This document shows, one piece after another, positions 1-13,900 of a stretch of 64,000 nt of DNA; the first letter of the stretch is position 1, and the number at the start of each line of letters is the position of its first letter. The notes beneath the pieces are model-generated. The model saw nothing but the letters and a program-made list of their open reading frames with translations, did no database searches and had not been told where the DNA came from. Position numbers and translations under genes: made by a program. The DNA comes from Gordionus sp. m RMFG-2023 (taxonomy: Eukaryota > Nematomorpha > Gordioida > Chordodea > Parachordodidae), in assembly GCF_954871325.1 (NCBI RefSeq), contig NC_088779.1, positions 20,772,846 through 20,836,845 on the forward strand, written 5' to 3'.

Positions 1-472
1 ATTTCAATAATATATTAGTTTATTACTTATTATGCAAATAGATTAATTTTATTATATAAATAAGTGATTTATCAATAGAAATATTTTATATACTTTTAGA
101 TGAATATAATCTATAACTGATAATATAATTAATAAATGATTTAAATTATAGATATTATATTAATAAAAAGTATGAGAGATGAGCATGTATGCATTAAAAA
201 CGGTTTGACTAAGCTACAAATGCCTAGGTAAACTGCAAATTCTTAGTTAAAAATTGTTGATATATTCCTTATTAATTGGAATGAGATTCATTTTCTTATG
301 ATATAAATAACTTATAAAAATTAAATTATTAGATATGTTCAATAATAAAGGAATATACAATAATAGTTGTATTTCCTTTTATCCATAATAAATAATAGTT
401 TTCTTTAATATAATTATATAAAAATAATTATAATTACATTTAAAATTTCAATAATATTGAATCCGCAATCCC
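1..472. other. AT-rich non-coding stretch
   Basis: No open frame, RNA gene or repeat is recognised. It lies downstream of the last visible FAN1 exon, so it is probably FAN1 intron sequence, since the catalytic exons must lie further left. Confidence 0.5.
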
Positions 473-860
473 TTGCACTGCAAGTTCTCTCGCGGACAGC
501 AACCCCGCCATAAATCCATTAACAACTGCCCTCAAAAAGTTAATATCCCACCCACTCTTCAACCAGTGGGCCTTTCAAATGATATCCCTTATCACCTGGA
601 GGAATGGTCTCCCGTTGATCTGGAACTACACTTGTGTCGATTTTGCAGATAAGCATTAGTGTTCATACCAATCGTTACCAAAACCTTAGGCAAGTTGAAA
701 ATGAGACTCTTAATTTTAGTAAAACCATAGGCAAAAAAAGGAGTCGCGACCCCAGCGAAGGATTCTACCTTCGTCTCTCGAATTCTACCGATCCAATTTC
801 CTAAGCATTCACTCTTCTCTAGAGTGATATGTGCCTTTTTTAAGTTCTTTATAATGTTTT
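473..860 (+). mobile_element. LINE fragment (3' end of ORF, endonuclease part)
   Basis: This is a decayed 3' piece of the same LINE family as the long copy at 33.3-36.2 kb. Three stretches in changing frames match it in order: NPLHCKFSRGQQPRHKSIN aligns with HSLHCRSCKGRIVRHNICN of the C-terminal zinc finger; PVGLSND then ISLITWRNGLPLIWNYTC aligns with PSGLSKSD...ISQIPWKRGQFLVWDYSC of the endonuclease; VFIPIVTKTLG and then SRDPSEGFYLRL align with LFIPIISTTLTTFG and DEPREGFFLRQRL. A short deletion removes the RPDG part and several frameshifts follow, so it is dead. The local rise in GC content marks it against the AT-rich surroundings. The 95-codon open frame on the opposite strand here is a shadow of this fragment. 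Confidence 0.8.
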
Positions 861-1787
861 TTATATAAAATTTATACATAATTTTTTTTATATGTTCTTA
901 TTTATTTTTTTAAATATATTTTATTTTGATGTAGTTTATATTTGTATTTAATTTTAAAGTGAAATAGCTTAAAATAAATAATTTATTTAAAAAATATATA
1001 TATTTATGAATGAACGATTATAATATAATTATGTAATAAAATACATTTTTAATATTATTTTTAGGAACGTTATAAAAGTGTCGGGGAATGTTCCCGTTTC
1101 TTTCAAGTTCCATAATTTTCCCTAATTCTGTTTCATATCCCTGAATTTCTTTTTTTTAAAACTATTTCCTCCAATCCAGACCAAGTTGAAACTAGTGACG
1201 TCACCGATTCTCATTATATCAAATTCAAATTACAAGAAAATTCAGAAATTTAAAGGGCGATATTTTCACGAGAAGAAAATACAAGAGTAATTTACGAGAA
1301 AAAACACGTCCAGCTCAGTCCAAATATTGAAAATATATCTAAGTTCGATTTTGGGATGACGCTTTAGACTACGTATAAGATTTTTACTATTTATAAAAAT
1401 TCAAAACAATATAATTATCAAATCAAATAATTATGGTAAATAGATAGTCTTTGTCCAAAAATCTAAACAATTTCTTTAAAAAAACGAAAATAAAACGATA
1501 CTGGTTGATCTAGGAAAGAGCAATGACTATCTAGACTTCAATCATTTGATCGGGTATAGATACAAATCAGCTAGTGACACATTTTAATTCCCCATAGAAA
1601 AAATTTACATTTAAAACTTTATAAAAACTTAATTTTTCAAAGTTTCATTTATGTATAAAAAAATTTCATACTAAATTAAAATGGCGTATCGCCAACTGAT
1701 TTGTATTCAGCGACGCTTAAAATGTTTTTAATGTAAGAATCATCAGTCTTGGTAAATATTATATGTGATGCCGTACTGTATACATAC
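861..1787. other. FAN1 intron sequence, nothing else recognised
   Basis: AT-rich sequence downstream of FAN1 exon 5. I looked on the minus strand for the next FAN1 exon, expected to begin with the GIHGEGSTF-type stretch, and did not find it, so the intron probably runs off the left edge. Confidence 0.5.
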
Positions 1788-1995
1788 CATGAGTAAATCC
1801 GTGTTCAAGGTAATGATTCAGGGCTAGATTTTCGACATTACATAGCGACGTGGGATTATCTTCTTCTTTCTCCTCTTGTTCATAATTTTTATGGACTAAA
1901 CCACTTTTCTGCTGTGACGGGATTTGAGAGGTAGTAAAGAATATCGTTTTTCCTTGTGCGGAAGGTTTTGGAAAAACTTTGCCACATATTGTTAT
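1788..1995 (-). CDS. FAN1: FAN1 exon 5 (last visible)
   Basis: It starts after TTTCTCAAG with ITICGKVFPKPSAQGKTIFF, like VTITGRLCPQRGMCKSVFV in human FAN1. It ends NPTSLCNVENLALNHYLEHG and FTHG at donor CATG|GTATGT, phase 1. The next exon should open with the IHGEGSTF-type motif that leads into the nuclease domain; it is not in the window. Confidence 0.87.
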
Positions 1996-4900
1996 CTTGA
2001 GAAATATGCGATAATATAATGCGATATTTGACAGGAAGGGCCATTCACGAAAAAATTATTTAAGAATATATAAATTTTTGAAACTAAAAAAAATAAGGAA
2101 GATTATATTGCAACTTTTCATCATATGGGAACGAATGAGAGCAACTATTCGCAAGGTCACGAGTATGAGATTCAAGAGCAGTTAGAGGAAATGTTAATAA
2201 ACGATCAGCAGCAACATTAGTTTGTATGTAAGTTTTATTTCCTTTTAATTATAATCTTCCATATTTTTTTTGGTTTAAAAAATTATATATATCCCTAATA
2301 TATATTATATACTGTAAAAAAAATTATTATTAAGAAGGGTACTCCGAATAAAAGGGGACTTGTCAAATAATTGTATTTCATGTTTTGATTATTATTTGTT
2401 TTATATATTATTATTTTTTACGTGTACACATTTTTTATAGCACGGCACTTGATTTTTTTTTAAATTTAACATTTACAATAATAAGGGTTGAAAATTAAAT
2501 ATTGATCTTTATAAAAGACAGTAAATAGTTATAAACAAAAAATAACTAAATTTCATATTAAATTTAAATCATAGTCAAAATATTAAAGGAGTCTAAAACT
2601 TAATCCTACGAATAGTGTTTAGAAAACCTCACTTTAAGGCGCTTTTTAAAAAAATACTAAATAAAAATTTTCGCCAAAAAATATAAACTAAACCTCGTTT
2701 TCCAAAAGACAGCAAAATCTCGAGGCTTAGATTATTTTTGGCTAAAATCTTGATTTAGCAAGCGTCTAAGTTGAGGTTTTCATCAACACTTTACATATAT
2801 CAAATTAAAGAATAACCTATTCGTTTTAATCATCCTTTGTCGCGTTCGCGAGTAGATTAGGGCACGTTAGCCCGAGGCACATAGGACCATCCATATCAAT
2901 CAAATTGTAACATTTTGTACAATATATTTTTTAATATTTAATTTTTATTTTATAAATCATAAAATTTTAAATTTCAGTACTTCTCATGATTCTAGTGGTC
3001 CTATCTACCCTGTTTTGACTTGAAAATCAAAATATATTAAAAACTTTCTTTGACCAAAAAAAATTGAGAAACAAAGTTAGTCAGCTACCGTTTGATTGTT
3101 CATTGTTAAATATAATCTTGTAACATAATATTATATACACTTTATAATAACAAATATTCACCAAAAATAATAAAACAAAATAATCATTTAAAACTTTCTG
3201 GATCGCGTTGGTTTCGAGATCTGGCATAATGACGTATTCTTCGTTGCATTTTGGGCACAATTTTTTATATCTATCGTATAAAGATAACCTATGACCAGTT
3301 CTAGCTTGTGGATCTTCGAGCCCAGATTTGACGATCTTAATGGCCTTAATTATTTTTTTTTCAGAATAGAGATAAATGTGTATGTAAGATAAAAAAAATA
3401 TCAGTTAATATTCACCAAAAGACAATTTAGTATACTCATTAGTCATTACTAACTATAGTTTTAGATTTGTAATTTATAAATCATTCAAATATGGTGGCCA
3501 TGAATATAATAGTTAATCATAATTGGAGATATCGATATCCTTTATATTAATAATTTCAAATATTCTATAAAACATATTTACAGATTATCAAGAATATATT
3601 TTTTTATTAAAAACCATTAATAGGTCTGGCCATTTTATTGCCTTAATAAAAAAATAATAATTTCTTAATCTTATCAACAAAGTGTTTAGGGTTGGAACAT
3701 TTTATAATATTATTCTTTTTTCTTTTTAGCAATTTGGTTTATTATTAAGTCACATTTTTTTCTAGGGGTAAGATATTTTTATACTTATCCTTTCAGTTTA
3801 GATTCCGAACGATTAAACAGAATGAAGCATTTTTTTCCTTTCTTTCTTTTCTTCTTTCTTACAGGTGAAAAGAATATAACCTAAAATCGAAATATGTTTT
3901 GTGACAAAAAAACCGCCAAAAACAAATCAACAAAAATTGCCAATTTAAAATTATATAAATATAATCAAAGAAATAGTTACAAACAAAATTTCCCTTTTTA
4001 AAAAAACGCAAAAAAGTGGATATTTTGGATTGTTTGTGCAAAGCCTACCAATAGACATAGTTTTAAAATATAAATAATTAAAATTATATTAAATCCCCTG
4101 AAACTCAACTTCGAGAAAATTACTAAAAGACGATATAAAATTTAATTATATTACTTCTTTCGGATTTCTGAGATGCTTTTCGGTGATAAGCGCCAATCTA
4201 TTCCACCAATGACCTCTACGTTTAGTTGCTAAATGGCTATGACGTAATAAATGCCTAAGCAATTTTGTGGCCTTCTCGTATTTTTTGAGCTTTTGGAGAG
4301 ATTCGGAGGCTAATGATTCCAGCCTTAGAAAGACCGAGTATGCCGAATATTTTCTGAGGTACTCGGGCATGGCAGATATTCGATCCAATTCCTGCCTTAG
4401 ATTTTCACTGTCCTCCAATCCATTCATAATCGATAAAAATTTGTTTTTTAATCCAATTTCCGCTTCAGTTTGGTGGACCTTGACTTCTTCCACGATCGAT
4501 ACTTCGTTCGGGTCATCATCACTTTCCCTGATTGTTTCTTTTTTGATCAGAATTTTGCGTGTGGGTTTTTTATGGATTGCGGGCGATTTGGCAGGAAAAT
4601 GCAGTTTAAAGTAGAGTTGGACTTGTCGTGTCAAGCTGGAAGCTTCCGGACATTCATAATGTTGAAGTAATATTACAATAGAATTTTGGTAAATTTTAAC
4701 ACATGATTCATAACGTTTCTTCTCAAAATGTTCCATACTTTCGGAATACATGTTTAAGAGTGATTGAAAATGGTGAAAAGATTCTCTGGATTCAAATATG
4801 ACAGTGTTTAGGTTATGGTTTATTTGGTAAGATGGAAAGGTTAGTTTACCAGTCTTAGACAATAGCATTTGATAAAATATATTTTTTTTTTCTTCCATTT

Positions 4901-7900
4901 TTTCGTAGAGACTCGAGGGCAAAGAGTATAGTGTAAGCAATTTTAAAAATATCTGCATCGGTGTTTCAGATAGCCTGATACTTTGTCCTAACATTCTTAG
5001 GCATCTTTTAATATTAAAATAAATATAATGATATAAAATAAAGGTGATAAAAGAATTTGAGATTGTTGAGACTAGAGCCAGATATAGAATTAAACTATTT
5101 TGGTAAGATTTGATATGCACAGTTTCAATACACTTAAGACTCTTAGGAAAAATTTCAGACCCTTAATTCCTAAGATTTAATTTACTGTTAAGGATTTGAA
5201 AACAAATTTTTTAAAAAAATTTATATAAAATTTTTAATCTTCTTTAAATTTTTTTGGAATCTCATGTTATCAAACTCTATAAGAAAAAATTAAAAAGACT
5301 ATATTTTACTTGTGAATTCATATATTTGTAGTGATAAAGTAGCATAAATAAATTTCTCCTAGTTTATATATTTCCTTTAATTTTTGAATTCCAAATATAA
5401 ATATTTAAATATTATATTTTTTTATAAAGTTGCAAATACTACCTTTTAAAACTAGTAGCTATTATAATGTTACTTTTGAAGTAATGGTTAACCAATATGT
5501 ATTTGCATACTTCATAGAATATAATATATAGTTTTAATTTTTTTTCTTCAATTTTTTAAAATCTATTTGATATAATTTCACCGTCTAAGTGCAATATTCA
5601 TCAACTAGAGATTTTAATCAATTTTACCAATCATAAATAATTCAATTTATTTTATCATTTATAATTTTTTTCATAGAATAAATATATTTAAATAATGATA
5701 GATAAATGAATTTTGTGTTCTTGATATATCAAATTTGACCAATATCTATTAAATTTGGTCTTTTGGCGCTTTAGTTATTAAATTGGCACTCAATGTCTAT
5801 ACCTTTGCGGGTAATTTCATGACAAATCACCCAGCGTTTCAGATGACCATTTTAAAATGGATGAAACTTAGCATGAATGTTAAATTAATTGTATATTTTA
5901 TAAAAAATCAAAATTTTTTCAAAAGGGTTTAAAATCTCAAATTATAAGATAAATATAGTCCAATGTCACAAATTATTATCATATTATATTCCTTAAAATA
6001 AATTAAAAATATTTTCAATTTAATTGTATTTCTGGTAAAGAAAAAAACATATTTTGAGAGGGGGCTTGTTTAATAATGAAACTCACCAAATTATTAAAAT
6101 ATTTAAAAATTTAAGTAGAAATTTTGATGAAGAAAATAATAATTTAAATTTTATTTAGTTTCTATATGAATAAAAAAAATTTTCAAATAAAAATATATGT
6201 ACACATACAAGATGAGCTTCAACATTTTAAACGCCCTTTATAATTGATTTTTTTTTATGTAACATAAAAATCAATAAAATTTAAATTCTAATTTTCTCCA
6301 TCAATATTTTTACCAATATTTTTACTTAAATATTTAAATTTTATTTATTTTTATTGTTATATATATATATTTTTTGTCATATAGACCTGTACACGGAAGT
6401 GCTGCCCAAATTTTTTCATAAATAGACTTATCGTATGAAAATGTTGTTTTTTCCCTCAAAGAGAAATAATTGAAGAAACCGTCGTATACTTGAATTATAA
6501 TAAAGACTTAAATTTAATCTTATCGGAAATGAGTGTCTAAAAAGTGGTGGATGTATAGTATATGTGCATTATTGGACTATGCCATTGATATTATCTTTCT
6601 GTTGACATTACAAATAACCAAAATATTTTTTTTGAAGTTAATCATAAATATTTCATAACGCCTGTATGAAAAGCTAAAAATTTGTTAGGTGGTGGGTGAT
6701 ACAGTATAATATTTTTGGACATTGGTATTAATATGGATGTGTAGTTTAATATGGGGAAGAAGGATGAGAAGTCGCAATGTTAAAATAAACGGACAAACTT
6801 TGACAATTGAAGGACATAATGAGGAGGAAGATGGGAAAGGTAAAGTGATTACCAGTTCAAGAATTAAATCAAGGATGGACGGAGAGTGATGTAAATGAAT
6901 TAGTCCATAAAGCGAGTCCTACAATGGTAAAATTTTAGAAATTCAAAGAGGACCAAGAGAGAATTCACAGGGAAGAAGAATGGAGACAGGATTTAGATTC
7001 TCGCGGAAAAGGGAAATGAGAATTTAAATTGTAATAATTGTGGAAAACAAGGCATGGTCCGGGATTGTCGGGAAACTAAATGTTTCGAATGTGGAAAATA
7101 TGGACATATAGCCGTATTGTCAGGGTAACCGAGAAAAATTGCGTGTGCGAGTTGCGGAAGATTTGGTCACAATAAAGAGAAATGTAATACTGGAAATTAT
7201 GACAACAGCGGGTTTTCCATATAGGAATGGGTCAAAATACTTCAAATGTGCGGACTATTGAGAGTGAGAAAAGTGAAAGGGTCATTTTACCTAATGTAGA
7301 AGAAACCGAAGAGCAAAATGTAGAGTGCTTTAGATGCCGAAAAAGGGGACATGTAGCGAAAGAATATGGGTATGATAGCGAAGAAAATACAAGGTTCCAG
7401 ACGAGGAAATTAAAGGAGACACATGTAAAGTGTGTTCTCATGAAAAAATAAATGTAATGGGGTGTGTAATTTTTACAAGGTAAAGTACAAAAAAATAAGG
7501 GGATTGACAGTTCAGGTGGTGTTAAAGACGTTAAAAAATCTTTGGGCAAGGTTCGGAGTAGCTCGAGCGATAGTATCTGATGGATGTCCAGCCTTCATAA
7601 GTGAACAGTTCAAGTTATTTTGTACTAAAAACGGGGCGAGACACATTTTGGCGCCGTATCACCGGAGTTCGAATGGTCAGGCGGAGAGGATGGTGTCGGG
7701 TGTCAAAAAGTGGTTACGAAAATCAAAGTATGGAGGAGGGGAAATTTGGATAGCAGTGGCATATTAAAGGAGAACAATCTACGATAGAGAAGTATTTAGG
7801 GAGGCGAACCCAGATATTATTGTATTTATTAAAGAAAATAACCGCGTCAAGAAGTGAAAGAGGAGACGAGTGAGACATCTGGCAAGAGCGTCGTTTACCA

Positions 7901-10900
7901 ATCCGATGGTTCTGGGTTCGAATCCCAGCAACATGGTTCTTTCTAATCCAACTTGGTATTTCCGTCCTTGGGGCGATGATATATAGGAGGCCCGACTCGA
8001 CCACGTGATTCCGTTATAATATGTGTTAAATAATAAAGGTCTTATTAAATTTTAATAAATATTGGTCGGTAATTAGCAAATTAGGTTGGTATTTGAAAAT
8101 TGCTATACATTGACTTGGCAATATCTATCATTAAATATCATATATGTGCAGGGTTGTCATATCTCTCCCCATCAGCGGGAGACTCCCGCTATTTTTTAGT
8201 TTACACGCAGACATCTCTCTCCCGCAAAATTACCGCAATTAAAAATCTTTTGCAAAAATCTACCGCAATTTTTTAATTTCTCCCGCTTAGTCAGTATAGG
8301 GGAGTATATCAACATCGATTGCAATACAAAAATATTCTCAAATAATAAATAATACAGATGCAATTACATTTGCGGAAATCGTATACATCTATCATGTAGT
8401 TCAACATTCACAGAGTTATATCATCACAATGTGGGTCGAATCTTTTTCTCATGATATTAAACGACTCCAATATAAGTGCAAACCTTACTTGTGACAGAAC
8501 AAAAATGAGCAAGGCTATCACAAGTGTTTTAGTACCTGAATCCTAAAGGTCAATTCTAGACGATTTGAAAGATGGGCATCCATATGCAATTATAACAGAT
8601 GCAACTAATAAGAGAAATATTAAAACATTTCCCTCGATCCTTCGCTATTTTAACAAGAATAAGAACATTTCAATAAAACTGTTAAAAATTTTTCCTCGGA
8701 TAAAGAAAAATCCAACGATGTAGCTAGCCACATAATGGTAAATATAGCTGATTCAGGGTTATCATGATTTGCATGTCAGCTTTCTGTGCTGATAAGGACA
8801 GCTTTTATAATCTTTATTTAAGAAATATTTTTTTAAAGGTTTATAAAATTTTAAAATTCTATCGATGGCGGGTATTAGGAACATATCGCAACCAACATTG
8901 TGCTAACTTAATTCTGTAAATACACTCTGTTTTTACCAAATTCACTGAGGCGTTATCAGATCAGAAAACTGACATGCAATTTATTGATAATCTCGAATCT
9001 GCTATATTTATTATTATATGGTTAGCTATGTCTTTGGATTTTTCGCTATTCGAGGGGAAAAAATTTAATAGTTTTATTGAAAAGACCTTAATTTTGATGA
9101 AATAGCGGAGGATCAAGGGAAATATTTTAATATTTCCCTTATTAGATGCATCTATTAGAATTGCATATGTATGCCCATTTTTCAAATCATCAAAAATTGA
9201 CCTTCTGGATTTAGGTCCTAAAAAATTGATGATAGCCTTGCTCATTTTTGTTTTACAACAAGTATAGTTTTCATTTATATTAGTTAGTTAAATATTATAA
9301 GAAAAAGATTCAACCAACATTGTGATCATAAGTATCTCTGTGAGTGATTACAATTGCCGCAACTGTAGTTTCATCTGTATTATTTTTATTTTTGGAGTAC
9401 CTTATTATGTATTTAAACGTGATACGTGATAATTAAGCGACTATCCCTATAATGTTATACACACACTGTAGATTTCCAATTGCGGTCGTTTTGCGGGACA
9501 TTCACATAAATATATTTTTAATTGTAAAATTAAAATCGTTTTTTTTATATAAAATTTTATCTTGTTTACATTCTTTTATATATAAAAAAGATCGTTGGTT
9601 TTTTTTTATAAATTAATATATTTTAATATATCAAGATGTTATTTTATTTTGTAAAATAGTTATTAACTTTGTATTTATATAAACTAAATAAAAAATAATA
9701 GGCGGATAATTAAGTCAATTCAAAATCCCCGGCCGCAAAAAATTTTTTTAGCAATTTTTATATTTCTACCGCAATTTTTATATTTCTCTCGCATAATACC
9801 AAATTTCTCCCGCAATTTGAAAATTTTGACCTGGCAACCCTGTATATGTGTACATATATTTATTTAAATTTCATTTAATTTTATGTTAGAAATATAAAAA
9901 ATCAATTATAAAGGGTATTTAAAATGTTGAAGTCATCATGAAATTTTTTTTATTCACAAGTGTAATAAATTAATAAAATATTATTTATAGATATTATATA
10001 TAAAAATAGAATAGAAAATTAATTAATATAAATTTGATGTTTGAAATAAATTGAAATATAAATTAGTAGTCGTATTGTTTATAAATTAGTAGTTGTATTA
10101 CTACAAATGGCGACGATAAATGGAGAAAATAATTCCTTAAATGAAGATTCAAAAAAAAAATAGCGGATTTATCTACGATTAAATTTGATAAATTCGAGTT
10201 GGACACTTCAATCTCGAACGGGATATAGCCCTCGAAGTTCTTGGTATTCTCACATAATCAATTGAAATTAGCATAGCATATATTAACCTAAATAAATATG
10301 TCATATTATTATCGAAAAACCATTTGCATTATTAGCTCAATAGCTACAACCCAGCCCCCGTCTTGGAGTAATACTCCCCTAAAAAAGTAAAATAACTTAG
10401 GGTTTATCTGGACCAGAGCCGGGTAAGAGGACAGGCAATACCCCTCCTCCCTACGCCTTCGAGCCAAAATGTTATCATTATAACCGCTTGGGGGGAAAAA
10501 TTCTTAAGGGGCTCAAATCTAGCCCTAAAGGACTCATCATTCACGTGGACGCTTCATCGACTCATATCGGTATCGCAGATGGAATCGACCGCTTCTCCTT
10601 CACGTTCGAGGAAGCCAAGCATGCCCTCGAAATACCGGGCCAATCAACCCACCACATAAATCAGAAGGAGCTATTAGCCATCTGGGTGGGTTGTAAATAT
10701 GCAATGAATAAATACGGTACGGTAACCGGCGTTGGTCACTGACAGCCAGGTGGCTTACACCATAATCAAGAAGGGAGGATCCAGATCCCCAGCATGCGAG
10801 TTCTTGGTTACTAAAATCATGTTAGCAATCGGCTTCCTAAACTTCGTCCACCTGGCTCGGAACCTTACCTGGATAGCTACGGAAGCAAACTTGGCAGACC

Positions 10901-13900
10901 AACCCAGCAGAGCCTGGACGGGCAATGAGGAGGCACACAACATCTTGCACGATATCAATGTGGAGGGCTTACCCCCTATTGATCAAGCCTTCCCATTCAT
11001 GAGAGCCTCTACGCCCCTCAGACTAGACGAGGAAATAGATGGGCAAAACATCATTATCCCCGAGGTAACAAACATCGACGCCCTGGAACAGGACTTCGAC
11101 CCGGCCATATTCGACGATACCCTCAATCTAACAGACACCGACGAAACTATAGCCTCGGCAGTATTGTTAGCCAACGAGGAACAGCGAGCTTATGGTCCCG
11201 AGAAACATTAGCCCTTTATACCCACCTTCATATTAATCATATTATCAATTGAAATTAACATAGCATATATTAACCATGTAAATAAATATGTTATATTATT
11301 ATCGAAAAACCATTTGCATTATTAGCTCAATAGCTACAACCCGGCCCCCGTCTTGGAGTAATACTCCCATAAAAAAGTAAAATAACTTAGGGTTTATCTG
11401 GACCAGAGCCGGGTAAAAGGACAGGCAATACCCCTCCTCCCTAGGCCTTCGAGCCAAAATATTATCATTATAACCGCTTAGGGGAAAAAATTCTTAAGGG
11501 GCTCAAATCTAGCCCTAAAGGACTAGTGAAATAAAGTCCTATACCTATAAATAGGTAGTCAAGGAAATAAACAATTGTTTTTTGATTAAATTCTACAAAA
11601 TAAATTGTTTTATTTCTTGATCGTTGTGCCCCAAAAATTTTCCCCCCAAACGTCAATCATTGTTTTATCATTGTATTCGCTTTTATATATCAATCCGCGA
11701 TATTATTATATAATTACTATTCGCCATTATTGTTCTGATATTATATACAAATATTAATAAAAACAGTTAGATGGCCCGGCGCGGCCTCAGGGCTCTCCAG
11801 TACCTTGTGTACTGGGGAGTCCTCTCAATGGGAAGCCAGTTTTCGGTTAAAAAACGTAAGCCCATCTGAATGTCAATATAAAGATATATTTTTAACATTT
11901 TTTGGCAATAAGAATATTGAGTTGGTGGACCGTTTTTGTTATCCTGATTCGATCGAAACTTTATCTTTTAAGGAAATTAAGTCAGTATGTTTTAAACTAT
12001 TTAGACGTCAACAGCTTTTGCTTCTAGATTTGATTTAGTTAGATTACGGAGAACAACTGAAACCATAACTGAATTTGCAGATAAAATTGGAACAATTGGC
12101 AAGCGTTGTCATTATCTTAAAGATATTGACGAGCGTTTACGTGATCAGTTTATGGTTGGCATGGAAATACCGGGATTGAAAAGAGATCTTAGAGCTCTAT
12201 ATCCCGACGGTCTTGGTAGAGATAATAATGTACTGACTTTTCAATTTATTCTTGATCTGGCATTAGCTTCTGAGCGAGCAGATAAAGAAATGGCAAATAA
12301 AAATATGTCTGTTGTTAATAAAATAAATGATAATAATAGAAGAAATGATAATGATAATAATTATAAACATCCAATTAAAATGACGACTACATTTGATAAA
12401 GGCTATAATAAAGTCAAGTAAAATAATACATTTAATAAAGAGAATAATAAATACAAATATAATAATGATAAAGATTATAATAAACTTAAATGTTATAAAT
12501 GTGGTTTTATTCATAACCGAGAAGTGAGATGCCCAGCTACAAATGCGGCATGTAATAAATGTAAAAAAATTGGTCATTTTGCAGTTTGCTGTAAATCAAA
12601 GAATTTAAATTATATAAGAGTGTCATCAAGTGATTCTATTCATAATATTTGGAGGATTCAACAAAATCGAGAGAATCGAGCAAAACTAACTGCAGAGATA
12701 AATGGGTTAAATGTTGAATTTGATTTTGACACTGGTGCAAGCGTCATTGATAGGAATTGATATATGGACAAGTATTGGGCGACCAAAAATTAGGCCAACA
12801 AGTCTATTGACTGCATATGGTGATCATCCGTTAGACGTCAAGGGCGAGACCCAAGTCAATGTTAGGATTGGATCTCAGACAAGGACCCTATCAGTGGTAA
12901 TAATGAATACAACTGAGGTGCCTCTTTTCGGATTACCATGGATTATAGCATTCAATTTAGAAATGCCTCGTCAGGTTATGATTAAACAAGTACGCAATTT
13001 GGTCAACAATATTGAAAAAGGAAAATGTTGCATAACACTAGATTCTAGAATTCAAGATTTGATTAATAAACACCAAGAAATTTCGGAAGAGAATCAAGAT
13101 TCTACACATGCTTTGGATATTCGAAGTATTAATTTGGATGATATGCAATTGTCAGAAAATATTCTACGAAAAGAGTTGAAGCAAGATTTAATATTAAAAA
13201 AAGTAGCAATACATATTCAACAAAGTTGGCGAAACTTTGATCGTCATAAAGATAAAGAAATAGTTAATTTTTATAATCGACGGGAAGAGCTTTCTGTCAA
13301 TCGTGATATTATAGAATGGAATGGGAGATTGGTTATTCCTAATAAATTAAGAAATGATGTGTTAGGAATGATTCACCGGGGACATTCTGGGGAAAATGTA
13401 ATGAAATCTATTTTTAGATTGTATTGTTGGTGGCCCAGATGTGATGTTGATATAGAAAATTTTATCAAAATATGTTCTGGATGCCAGAAAAATAGACCAT
13501 GGTTAGAAGTTGATCTAATGCAAAATACCTCTGCTGATGCTATGATAAAACGACTAAATAAATGGTTTGCTAGGCTTGGAATACCCAAGTACATTGTGTA
13601 AGACAAAGGACCACGATTCTTATCTGGGCAATTCCGTAGGTATTGTGATTTAAATAACATACATCATATACGTTCGGCACCCTATCATCCAAAAACTAAT
13701 AGATTAGCTGAACGTACAGTACGAACTTTGCAAGGTCGGTATTATGTGACGACACGAGAGATTCAATTAGCGTTCCCAAAGAAGCTATGACACAAGTTTT
13801 AACAACCTACCAATTGGGAGAGCATAGCTCCACAGGGAGATCTCCTAAAATTATGTTTGGGAGGCAATTGAAAACAAGTCTGGATTGGATCCGACCAAAT

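Larger units (their letters stand above)
10213..11823 (+). mobile_element. GC-rich retroelement piece (RNase H region, DIRS/Ngaro-like) inserted in Gypsy copy A
   Basis: This segment interrupts the gag region of Gypsy copy A and has far higher GC than anything around it. Between about 10,530 and 11,210 it encodes an RNase H-like stretch: IHVDASSTHIGIADG, ELLAIW, VTDSQVAYTIIKKGGSRS and ANLADQPSRAW, followed by an acidic tail. The wording is closest to RNase H of tyrosine-recombinase (DIRS/Ngaro) retroelements, but no recombinase or reverse transcriptase is seen, so the family is inferred. It is a partial, broken copy. A pair of about 285-bp direct repeats lies within it. Confidence 0.6.

Noticed and set aside
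592-879. 95-codon open frame on the minus strand
   Set aside because: The plus strand here matches the 3' part of the LINE ORF in several pieces; the minus frame is a shadow.
3859-4041. 60-codon Phe/Tyr-rich frame between FAN1 exons 3 and 4
   Set aside because: Lies in an intron, has low-complexity composition, and splicing from 4,155 to 3,344 gives a perfect FAN1 match without it.
4267-4670. Two plus-strand frames over FAN1 exon 3
   Set aside because: Antisense shadows of the exon, with no similarity of their own.
12263-12577. Ile/Phe-rich minus-strand frame in Gypsy copy A, and its partner at 17,822-18,136
   Set aside because: Antisense of the Asn/Lys-rich gag tail; hydrophobicity is a codon-complement effect, not a membrane protein.
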